DNA of 6,570 nt from Bacteroidota bacterium (GTDB lineage Bacteria; Bacteroidota; Ignavibacteria; SZUA-365), in assembly GCA_018224415.1 (NCBI GenBank), contig JAGTUZ010000263.1:1-6570 (forward strand), read 5' to 3'. Positions 1-5,795 of the stretch are shown here, piece after piece. Both the position numbers and the translations under genes were made by a program. The notes beneath the pieces were generated by a model. It did not search any database. It saw nothing but the letters and a program-made list of their open reading frames with translations, and was not told the DNA's origin. How positions within the stretch are numbered: position 1 is the stretch's first letter; the number at the start of each line of letters is the position of its first letter.

Positions 1-455
1 GACAGCCCCTCGTCGGCACCGGCACGCTGCTGCTGTTGCGCGCCTGGGCGGTGTGGGAAGATCCCTCGCAGAGTCCGCTCAACGTGCGCGACCTCGTGTG
101 GAACGCCGGCAATCCGCGCGCCGAGACCATCGACGGACTGGTGGCCATCGACAGCATCTGCAACCAGTATCTGAAGAACATTTCCTTCGGCGGCCTGCCG
201 CTGCTGCGGGGCAACCATCCCAACCCGTTCAATCCCACGACGCAGATCGACTTCGAGCTTCCCGCGCCCGCCGACATCCGTCTCGACGTGCTCGCCCTCG
301 ACGGCCGTCACATCGCCACCCTCGCCACCGGACGCTTCGACGCCGGCACCCACCGTGCCGACTTCACCGCCGCCGGCCTCCCCAGCGGACTGTACCTCTA
401 CCGCCTTCAGTCTGGCGGACACGTCGTCACCCGCAGCATGCTGCTGCTGCGGTAG
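1..455 (+). CDS. C-terminal part of a secreted protein with a T9SS type A sorting domain (5' end outside window)
   Basis: The reading frame (codons from base 3) is open to the left edge and ends at TAG 453-455, so this is the last ~151 residues of a larger protein; the TTG at 36 is only an internal codon. The last ~80 residues begin with the motif NHPNPFNPTTQIDFELP, then a beta-rich stretch (RLDVLALDGRHIATL), AGTHRADF, LPSGLYLYRL and the ending TRSMLLLR. This is the usual order of the Por/T9SS type A sorting domain (FlgD-Ig-like fold), which sends proteins across the outer membrane through the type IX system and is normally cleaved off. The ~70 residues before it (AWAVWEDPSQSPLNVRDLVWN) belong to the cargo or a linker, and I do not recognise them. 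The cargo function cannot be told from this fragment. The NPFNP form is typical of Ignavibacteria/Kapabacteria/Calditrichota-type genomes. The stop is followed within 6 bases by a huge hairpin, probably at the mRNA 3' end. Confidence 0.85.
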   Translation, partial: QPLVGTGTLLLLRAWAVWEDPSQSPLNVRDLVWNAGNPRAETIDGLVAIDSICNQYLKNISFGGLPLLRGNHPNPFNPTTQIDFELPAPADIRLDVLALDGRHIATLATGRFDAGTHRADFTAAGLPSGLYLYRLQSGGHVVTRSMLLLR

Positions 456-460
456 CAGGA

Positions 461-545
461 GCGCAAGGGACCCCCGCGCCCCAGCGCGGGTAGTTGACAC
501 TGCCGGTGTTAACTGCCCGCGCTGGTGCGCGGGGGTCCCTTGCGC
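461..545 (+). repeat. Near-perfect 40-bp inverted repeat with 5-nt loop
   Basis: The left arm 461-500 (starting GCGCAAGGGACCCCCGCGC) is complementary to the right arm 506-545 around the loop TGCCG. 37 of 40 positions are Watson-Crick. Two more become G-U wobbles in a + strand transcript, leaving one C-U mismatch. It starts 6 bases after the stop of the T9SS cargo gene. No T-run follows, so it is not a standard intrinsic terminator, although it would stabilise an mRNA 3' end or be an RNase III substrate. It could be a dispersed palindromic (MITE- or REP-like) element; that is inference from shape only. Confidence 0.85.
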
Positions 546-550
546 CCGCC

Positions 551-608
551 CGCCCTTCCCGGCTTCGTTCCGCTTCGCGGAACTACGCCGCGGCAAGCCG
601 CCCTTCCC
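551..608. repeat. Small palindromic element between 10-bp direct repeats
   Basis: The 10-mer CGCCCTTCCC occurs at 551-560 and again at 599-608. Between them lies a segment that opens with GGCTT and closes with AAGC(C), and holds a 7-bp perfect hairpin at 567-583 (GTTCCGC, loop TTC, GCGGAAC). This is the layout of a short mobile palindrome with a target duplication, but the direct repeat is GC-rich and low in complexity, so chance is possible. The hairpin core CCGCTTCGCGG recurs, on the opposite strand, in every unit of the array starting near 6461. Confidence 0.5.
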
Positions 609-651
609 CTGCGCATTGGTGAATATTATCGCTTATACTGCGGGATATTCG

Positions 652-659
652 TATCTTTG
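652..659 (+). promoter_or_regulatory. Bacteroidota-type -7 promoter box for the carboxyltransferase operon
   Basis: TATCTTTG fits the Bacteroidota -7 consensus TAnnTTTG and sits 64 bases before the ATG at 724, in the only AT-rich part of this gap. No TTG is found at the usual 19-21 bp upstream; the nearest, at 616-618, is 33 bp away, so the -33 element is missing or degenerate. A leader of roughly 57 nt would follow, with a small stem GCGGC/GCCGC at 674-690. Confidence 0.55.
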
Positions 660-723
660 TGTCTGACATTTTTGCGGCATTTTCCGCCGCGTACCTTCAC
701 ACACAGAACGGAGATTTCTCCCC

Positions 724-2268
724 ATGTCTCTCGCATCCCAAATGCTGGAGTTTTTCCGGCGCCGCTCGAAAGCGGTGCTCGGCGGAGGCGAAAAGGCCAT
801 CGAAAAGCAGGTGGCGATGGGCAAGCTCACGGCGCGCGAGCGCATCATGACGCTGCTCGATGCGGATTCCTTCCACGAATACGACCTGTTTGTCGAGCAC
901 AAGTGCAATGACTTCAACATGGACAAGAAGCAGCTGCCGGCCGATGGCGTGATCACGGGCACGGGAAAGATTTCCGGTTTCCCGGTGTGCATTTTCGCGC
1001 AGGACTTCACCGTGGCCGGCGGTTCGCTCGGACTGATGCATGCACGCAAGATCACGAAGATCATGGACCACGCGATGAAGCTGGGCCTGCCGCTGATCGG
1101 CATCAACGACTCCGGCGGCGCGCGTATCCAGGAGGGTGTGAATTCCCTTGCCGGCTACGGCGAGATTTTTTTCCGCAACACCCAGGCCTCGGGTGTGATC
1201 CCGCAGATCTCGGTCATTCTCGGTCCCTGCGCCGGCGGCGCGGTGTACTCCCCGGCGTTGACCGATTTCGTGTTTGTCGTCGACAAGATCTCGAAGATGT
1301 TCATCACCGGTCCGGAAGTAATCAAGACCGTGCTGGGCGAGGAGATTTCGATGGAGGATCTCGGCGGGGCGCGCGTACAGACCGAAATCACGGGTAACGC
1401 GCATTTCTTCGCGCACAGCGAGACCGAGTGTTTCGATCAGATCAAGAAGCTCGTTACGTTCATTCCGTGGAACAACCGGAAAAAGCCGGACGCCTTTCCT
1501 CCCCGTCCCCCAAAAGCGCAGTACGATATCGAGAAAATCATTCCCGTCAATCCCCGCCAGCCCTACGACGTGCGCGATCTGATCCGCTCGCTCTGCGACG
1601 ATTCCGATTTCTTCGAGATCCAGGAGCACTGGGCGGCAAACATCGTCATCGGTTTTGCGCGGCTCAACGGAGAAACCGTGGGCATCGTGGGCAACCAGCC
1701 GCTGGTACTGGCCGGTGTGCTCGACGTGGACAGTTCGGACAAGGCCGCGCGCTTCATCCGCTTCTGCGACGCGTTCAACATTCCGCTCATCACACTTGTC
1801 GACCTTCCTGGCTATCTGCCGGGGGTGGACCAGGAGCACGCGGGCGTGATCCGTCACGGCGCGAAAATTCTGTATGCCTACAGCGAGGCCACGGTCCCGA
1901 AAGTCACGGTCATCCTGCGCAAGGCCTACGGCGGTGGGTACATCGCCATGTGCTCGCGGCACCTGGGTGCGGATTTCGTGTTCGCCTGGCCGACGGCGGA
2001 GATCGCCGTCATGGGACCCGAAGGCGCGGCGAACCTCATCTTCCGCAGCGAGATCGCCACGGCCGACGACCCCGACGCCATGCGACAGGCCAAGGTGCAG
2101 GAGTACACCGAGAAATTCGCCAACCCCTACATCGCCGCGGCCAACGGCCATGTCGACGCGGTGATCGGTCCGCGGGAAACGCGGGAATTCCTCATTCACT
2201 CCATCGAAATCTCGCGCGACAAACAGGAAACCCGTCCACAACGCAAACACGGCATCCCGCCGTTCTGA
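724..2268 (+). CDS. Acyl-CoA carboxylase carboxyltransferase subunit (propionyl-CoA carboxylase beta / methylmalonyl-CoA decarboxylase alpha type)
   Basis: This 514-residue protein has the full length of the PccB/MmdA family. It moves CO2 between biotin on a carrier protein and an acyl-CoA, most likely propionyl-CoA/methylmalonyl-CoA, in the cytoplasm. It has two crotonase-fold carboxyltransferase halves. The N half carries GGSLGLMHARKI (99-110), INDSGGARIQEG (127-138) and GPCAGGAVYSPALTD (167-181). The C half carries the acyl-CoA side, with DLPGYLPGVDQEHAGVIRHG (360-379), AYGGGYIAM (401-409) and AWPTAEIAVMGPEGA (421-435). It ends in the family-typical RKHGIPPF. Asp417 in HLGAD appears to align with the Asp that favours propionyl-CoA in Streptomyces PccB (from memory). 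The start is supported by GGAG at 710-713. The carrier gene follows after 3 bases. No biotin carboxylase and no membrane decarboxylase subunit is present, so carboxylase and Na+-pumping decarboxylase roles cannot be separated here. Confidence 0.95.
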   Translation: MSLASQMLEFFRRRSKAVLGGGEKAIEKQVAMGKLTARERIMTLLDADSFHEYDLFVEHKCNDFNMDKKQLPADGVITGTGKISGFPVCIFAQDFTVAGGSLGLMHARKITKIMDHAMKLGLPLIGINDSGGARIQEGVNSLAGYGEIFFRNTQASGVIPQISVILGPCAGGAVYSPALTDFVFVVDKISKMFITGPEVIKTVLGEEISMEDLGGARVQTEITGNAHFFAHSETECFDQIKKLVTFIPWNNRKKPDAFPPRPPKAQYDIEKIIPVNPRQPYDVRDLIRSLCDDSDFFEIQEHWAANIVIGFARLNGETVGIVGNQPLVLAGVLDVDSSDKAARFIRFCDAFNIPLITLVDLPGYLPGVDQEHAGVIRHGAKILYAYSEATVPKVTVILRKAYGGGYIAMCSRHLGADFVFAWPTAEIAVMGPEGAANLIFRSEIATADDPDAMRQAKVQEYTEKFANPYIAAANGHVDAVIGPRETREFLIHSIEISRDKQETRPQRKHGIPPF

Positions 2269-2271
2269 GCC

Positions 2272-2625
2272 ATGGAAGAACAGAAACACCCGGAAACCAC
2301 ACAGGGCAACGCCGCGGACGAAACGTCTGACACGCTTGTCATCGACGACTCCCGTTATCGCACTCGTCTCACCACGAAATTCGCGAGACGCCTCCCGTAC
2401 ACGAAACCGGATCCGAACATGGTGAAGGCCTTCATTCCCGGCCTGATCCAGGACGTGGTCGTGCAGCCCGGACAGAAGGTGAAATGGGGCGACAGCCTGC
2501 TCATTCTCGAGGCCATGAAAATGCGGAATGATGTGACCGCACCCCATGACGGCACCATCAAAAACGTGCTTGTAAAAAAAAATGAGCGCGTGATGAAAAA
2601 TCAGTTGCTAATCGAGTTCGAATGA
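2272..2625 (+). CDS. Biotin carboxyl carrier protein (biotinyl/lipoyl domain) of the acyl-CoA (de)carboxylase
   Basis: A 117-residue carrier protein whose biotin shuttles CO2 between the active sites of the complex. The C-terminal ~70 residues form a biotinyl domain: FIPGLIQDVVVQPGQKVKWGD (54-74), then the biotinylation site EAMKM with Lys83, then APHDGTIKNVLVKKNERVMKNQLLIEFE, the second half of the barrel. Residues 1-45 are polar and acidic and carry no Ala/Pro-rich swinging linker of the kind common in decarboxylase carriers. The ATG lies 3 bases after the TGA of the carboxyltransferase gene and has no clear Shine-Dalgarno, so translational coupling is likely. An intrinsic terminator follows 30 bases after the stop. 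The partner is clear from adjacency; the biotin carboxylase partner must be encoded elsewhere. Confidence 0.93.
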   Translation: MEEQKHPETTQGNAADETSDTLVIDDSRYRTRLTTKFARRLPYTKPDPNMVKAFIPGLIQDVVVQPGQKVKWGDSLLILEAMKMRNDVTAPHDGTIKNVLVKKNERVMKNQLLIEFE

Positions 2626-2635
2626 TGTATATTTG
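2605..2635 (+). promoter_or_regulatory. Consensus Bacteroidota promoter (TTG-N20-TATATTTG) at the end of the carrier gene
   Basis: TTG at 2605-2607 and TATATTTG at 2628-2635 are separated by 20 bp, the classic Bacteroidota -33/-7 arrangement. The -33 lies inside the last codons of the carrier gene and the -7 begins 3 bases after its stop. Transcription would start near 2642, just before the terminator hairpin at 2655-2693. It either drives the zinc-ribbon gene through a terminated leader, makes a very short RNA, or is a chance match. Confidence 0.5.
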
Positions 2636-2654
2636 ATCTCCCTCCCTCCCCCCC

Positions 2655-2693
2655 ATGGGTCGACCGCTAATGTGCGGTTGGCCCATTTTTTTT
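2655..2693 (+). terminator. Rho-independent terminator after the carboxyltransferase-carrier operon
   Basis: A 13-bp stem (ATGGGTCGACCGC at 2655-2667 with GCGGTTGGCCCAT at 2674-2686; two pairs are G-U) closes on the 6-nt loop TAATGT and is followed by a run of eight T at 2686-2693. A pyrimidine tract (CTCCCTCCC...) precedes it at 2639-2654. It lies 30 bases after the carrier stop codon. Confidence 0.92.
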
Positions 2694-2938
2694 GATGTTT
2701 TTGGCTAGTTCTCTTCCGTGGAAGCTGGTGTGGCAGTGGGAAACCCGGATGGAAGGGGGCTCTGTCAAGACGCGGGAGCGGAAAAGTGGAGAAAATTTAG
2801 CCCTCCTCGCGCTTCGGGGTAATACGGCCCCCCGTATCCAGGTTGAGACATTCTACTTGCAATTGGTTCGGGACGGATGTACTATTCAGTGTCACTTTAC
2901 CATAGTAGCCGATTCCCGTCCCCGTCCCTGGAGGACTA
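2694..2938 (+). other. Non-coding gap and possible folded leader of the zinc-ribbon gene
   Basis: No gene is supported here; an open frame through it lacks codon bias and family signal. Visible structure: a hairpin at 2822-2837 (ATACGG, loop CCCC, CCGTAT), and a nested fold with GGGACGG (2870-2876) pairing CCGTCCC (2922-2928) around TACTAT (2880-2885) pairing ATAGTA (2902-2907). The outer stem ends 1 base before the GGAGG ribosome binding site (2930-2934) of the next gene. The 3' arm also occurs one 6-bp step earlier (2916-2922), so the outer stem could slide. A poorer promoter match (TTG-N20-TACTATTC, 2857-2887) overlaps it. I recognise no known riboswitch class. Confidence 0.4.
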
Positions 2939-3406
2939 ATGCGCATTTTCAACGATAATGGGATGATGATTCTCCCGTCTTCCTTCATGCCAGAACTGCG
3001 TGAGAGCAACAAGGCACTGGTCATGAAGGCCTGTTACTGTCCGCGAGGACACAATCTTGTCAATGACAAGGTTATGTTCGGCGAATTCGAAGGTATCCTC
3101 ATGCGCGTGCGCAAGGGCATGCATGAAGGCCTGTTGGCTGTCAGTCCCGTCTACGGGGACAAGTCCCGCATTTCCCTCGGCATGCGGCTCGATAAAGGCG
3201 ATGTATTGATTTTGGTGTGTCCGGAATGCGGCGTGCCGATGCCGATATACGACCAGTGCACCTGCGGCGGCGATATACGCGCACTGTTCACGCGTCCCGT
3301 TCCGGATTTCGACAACTGCGTCGGCATCTGCAACCGGGTCGGCTGTCATACTGCGGAACTCCGCAACGGCGACAAACTCCTCACATACGCGAATCTCGAG
3401 TCCTGA
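2939..3406 (+). CDS. Unrecognised cysteine-rich, zinc-ribbon-like cytoplasmic protein
   Basis: I do not recognise this 155-residue protein as a named family. It has nine Cys and several His in clusters that look like metal sites: CYCPRGH (32-38), CPEC (94-97) with CTCG (107-110), and CVGICNRVGCH (127-137). The middle pair, CPECGVPMPIYDQCTCGG, reads like a zinc ribbon with 9 residues between its CxxC and CxC knuckles. The part between (39-90) is beta-like with charged turns (FGEFEGILMRVRKG, GMRLDKGDVLILV). There is no signal peptide or membrane segment, so it is probably cytoplasmic. The start is fixed by GGAGG at 2930-2934, 4 bases before the ATG. It stands alone, behind a terminator and a possibly structured leader, with 224 bp of empty sequence after it. 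Metal binding is inferred from the Cys pattern; the role is unknown. Confidence 0.8.
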   Translation: MRIFNDNGMMILPSSFMPELRESNKALVMKACYCPRGHNLVNDKVMFGEFEGILMRVRKGMHEGLLAVSPVYGDKSRISLGMRLDKGDVLILVCPECGVPMPIYDQCTCGGDIRALFTRPVPDFDNCVGICNRVGCHTAELRNGDKLLTYANLES

Positions 3407-3630
3407 TCCGCAACACGCACACGCCGGGAGCTGGCAGCGGTTGCCTGCACTGATTGTCTGTGCGGATGGCGGGAAATCGGACTTGCTTCTTTGCCCTGTG
3501 AGGGAGATTTTGGGGTAACGGTTTTTTCGCCAGAATGCGTGTTTCCATGCCCCTTTCCTCTCTTCCGGTTACGACGCCTCGAGGACGCTCCGATGACACG
3601 GAGTGCCGTTCCCTGCTGACATCTGTCCGT

Positions 3631-4161
3631 ATGTTCCATACCGGTGTCCGCATGCCGCCGCCACTGCTGCGGCCGGTGTTGCTGCCGCTGTTGCTGCCGC
3701 TGTTGCTCGTCCTGCTGCTCGTTTCGTGCACGGAGGATGATGGACCGATCGCCCCGCCGGTGGATCCCGGGATCGTGGAGGTCGAAGCACGTGTGTTGTT
3801 GCTGATCAAGCAGTACCGGGGGGACAATGGACTCGCCCCGTTCGCGATCAGTGACGTGATCACCACACAGGCGCGCAATCACAGCCGCGCCATGGCTGAC
3901 GGTACAGTGCCGTTCAGCCATGACGGTTTCCCGGAGCGGGTCGAGGCGATCAAAAAGGAAATCAACATCGCGGGCGCGGGCGAGAATGTCGCGATGAACA
4001 GCGGCTACACCGATCCGGCGCGCGCGGCCGTCGATGCCTGGATCAAGAGCGACAGTCACCGGGCCAACATCCAGGGGGATTACGATCTGACAGGAGTCGG
4101 TGTGGCTCAGAGTTCCAGAGGCGGTTACTACCTGACGCAGATCTTCGCGAAAAGCAGGTAA
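3631..4161 (+). CDS. CAP/SCP-domain (YkwD-like) lipoprotein
   Basis: A secreted CAP-superfamily protein (CRISP/antigen 5/PR-1, SCP-like fold) anchored as a lipoprotein. From the ATG at 3631 it has 176 residues: a short basic N-region, a very Leu-rich core (LLPLLLPLLLVLLL) and the lipobox LVSC with the acylated Cys at about residue 33, then an acidic/proline linker. The CAP domain runs over the last ~125 residues and shows ARNHSRAMADG, FSHDGF, AGENVAMN, and AWIKSDSHRANIQGDYDLTGVGVA followed by YYLTQIFAK, i.e. the CAP His/Glu/His positions. The frame is open back to an ATG at 3535, but that would put ~64 residues before the lipobox; ATG 3652 (26 residues to the Cys) is equally possible. No good ribosome binding site decides it. 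The signal core is coded by 12-bp repeats (TTGCTGCCGCTG), so its length could vary. I see no clear promoter or terminator in 3407-3630. Substrate unknown. Confidence 0.85.
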   Translation: MFHTGVRMPPPLLRPVLLPLLLPLLLVLLLVSCTEDDGPIAPPVDPGIVEVEARVLLLIKQYRGDNGLAPFAISDVITTQARNHSRAMADGTVPFSHDGFPERVEAIKKEINIAGAGENVAMNSGYTDPARAAVDAWIKSDSHRANIQGDYDLTGVGVAQSSRGGYYLTQIFAKSR

Positions 4162-4183
4162 GCACACCGTCACCGGTATTGGC

Positions 4184-4223
4184 AAGAAAAAGACGCGGGG
4201 TGCGAATATCGCACCCCGCGTCT
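4184..4223 (-). terminator. Intrinsic terminator of sucD, possibly also serving the CAP gene
   Basis: A perfect 15-bp stem: AGACGCGGGGTGCGA (4191-4205), loop ATA, and its complement at 4209-4223. On the minus strand it is followed by TTTTTCTT (the complement of 4184-4191), 21 bases after the sucD stop. On the plus strand, 29 bases after the CAP gene stop, the tail is only GATTTCC, so it works best for sucD but may block both convergent transcripts. Confidence 0.9.
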
Positions 4224-4244
4224 GATTTCCATCTGCAGGTGAAA

Positions 4245-5159
<915 letters not shown>

Positions 5160-5195
5160 GCTCTTGCTCCACGCGCTGGGATGGATGGAATATCA

Positions 5196-5229
5196 TTGAA
5201 AAAAGTCAAGATTCACAAAAGTAGCTTTT
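5196..5229 (+). promoter_or_regulatory. Possible divergent promoter of the Fe-S scaffold gene
   Basis: TTG at 5196-5198 and TAGCTTTT at 5222-5229 (one mismatch to TAnnTTTG) are 23 bp apart, a little longer than ideal. The box overlaps the sucD -7 box on the other strand within the quasi-palindrome AAAAGTAGCTTTT (5217-5229). A second weak box, TAGCTTTC, is at 5272-5279 but has no TTG upstream. Confidence 0.35.
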
Positions 5230-5246
5230 TCACCAGCGTGAAACAA
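5216..5246 (-). promoter_or_regulatory. Consensus Bacteroidota promoter of sucD
   Basis: On the minus strand, TTG (5246-5244; TTTG if 5247 is included) lies 20 bp before TACTTTTG (5223-5216), an exact TAnnTTTG box. Transcription would start near 5209, giving a leader of about 50 nt that includes the sucD ribosome binding site. Confidence 0.75.
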
Positions 5247-5300
5247 ACGTGGACGTTCCCCGGAATCCTCGTAGCTTTCAGAAAACAGGAGACAAGCCCA

Positions 5301-5735
5301 ATGGATGAGATGCGCAAGGAACTGCTCAAGGTCATCGGATACTCCGACAAGGCCGTCGATGTGCTCGACGCGGATCTGCATTGCGGGGAAATGCAGGATC
5401 CCACCGTGAGCGTGCGGCATCAGGATAGCTGCGGCGACGTGCTCATGCTCGACCTCCGCATCGAAAGCGATACCATCCATGATGTCGCCTTTCGCATTGT
5501 CGGCTGTTCAGGACTCCAGGCAACCGCCTCCGGCATGGCGGCATTGGTCATCGGCATGTCCGTCGACAAGGCGGAGCGCATCGGTCCGCACGATGTCGTG
5601 TCCTGGCTCGAGGGCATTCCTGCAAACAAATTCGAATGTGCCGAAGCCGCATGTCTGACGCTGCGTGAGGCAATCGAGGAGTATCGTTCGGAGAGGAGCG
5701 GAGAGGAGCGGGTAGGAACGGAGAGGAGCGGGTAG
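5301..5735 (+). CDS. IscU/NifU-N family iron-sulfur cluster scaffold protein
   Basis: A 144-residue cytoplasmic protein of the NifU N-terminal/IscU/SufU fold, on which Fe-S clusters are built from cysteine-derived sulfur before transfer to apo-proteins. The three scaffold cysteines are present: Cys44 in SCGDVLMLDLRI with the neighbouring Asp46, Cys69 in RIVGCSGLQATASGM, and Cys113 in FECAEAACLTLREAIEEY. The Cys69-Cys113 spacing (44) matches IscU and lacks the SufU insertion. Departures from IscU: DPTV where NPxN is usual, GIPANK where the chaperone-binding LPPVK sits, Glu112 for the His before the third Cys, and extra Cys28 and Cys119. The ATG at 5301 is chosen over the open frame from 5181 because AGGAG (5287-5291) precedes it and homology starts here. 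Residues 131-144 and the stop TAG are coded by a 20-bp tandem repeat, so the natural C-terminus was probably near EEYRS. No cysteine desulfurase gene is adjacent. Confidence 0.85.
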   Translation: MDEMRKELLKVIGYSDKAVDVLDADLHCGEMQDPTVSVRHQDSCGDVLMLDLRIESDTIHDVAFRIVGCSGLQATASGMAALVIGMSVDKAERIGPHDVVSWLEGIPANKFECAEAACLTLREAIEEYRSERSGEERVGTERSG

Positions 5736-5790
5736 GAACGGAGAGGAGCGGGTAGGAACGGAGAGGAGCGGGTAGGAACGGAGAGGAGCG
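5691..5790. repeat. 20-bp tandem array (100 bp) between two convergent genes
   Basis: The array is built from two 10-mers, A = GAGAGGAGCG and B = GGTAGGAACG, in the order A A B A B A B A B A, giving four whole AB units at 5701-5780 with a half unit at each side. A and B agree at 7 of 10 positions, so an older 10-bp repeat probably lies beneath. The plus strand is almost all purine. TAG in successive B copies falls in all three plus frames, while the minus strand has no stop. The array starts inside the scaffold gene and ends 5 bases before the stop codon of the minus-strand membrane gene. Confidence 0.97.
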
Positions 5791-5795
5791 GCACA

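Noticed and set aside
697..2547. 616-codon open frame on the minus strand across the carboxyltransferase and carrier genes
   Set aside because: It is antisense to two strongly recognised genes; its His/Arg/Asp-rich composition is what the complement of GC-rich coding DNA produces, and no family motif is visible.
2700..2938. Cobalamin or TPP riboswitch before the zinc-ribbon gene
   Set aside because: The conserved B12-box and TPP core sequences are not present; only generic stems are visible.
2692..2958. 88-codon plus-strand frame before the zinc-ribbon gene
   Set aside because: It starts in the terminator T-run, has no ribosome binding site or recognisable motif, and overlaps the well-supported start at 2939.
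3491..3530. Terminator after the zinc-ribbon gene (CCCTGTGAGGG, with T-runs nearby)
   Set aside because: The stem is only 4 bp and the T-runs are not directly after it.
3535..3630. Upstream start (ATG 3535) for the CAP lipoprotein
   Set aside because: It would place about 64 residues before the lipobox Cys, too long for a lipoprotein signal, and it has no ribosome binding site at the right distance.
3346..4185. 279-codon minus-strand frame over the CAP lipoprotein gene
   Set aside because: Low-complexity Gln/Arg/His runs (QQQRQQ) are the complement of the Leu-rich signal region; the plus-strand gene has clear CAP motifs.
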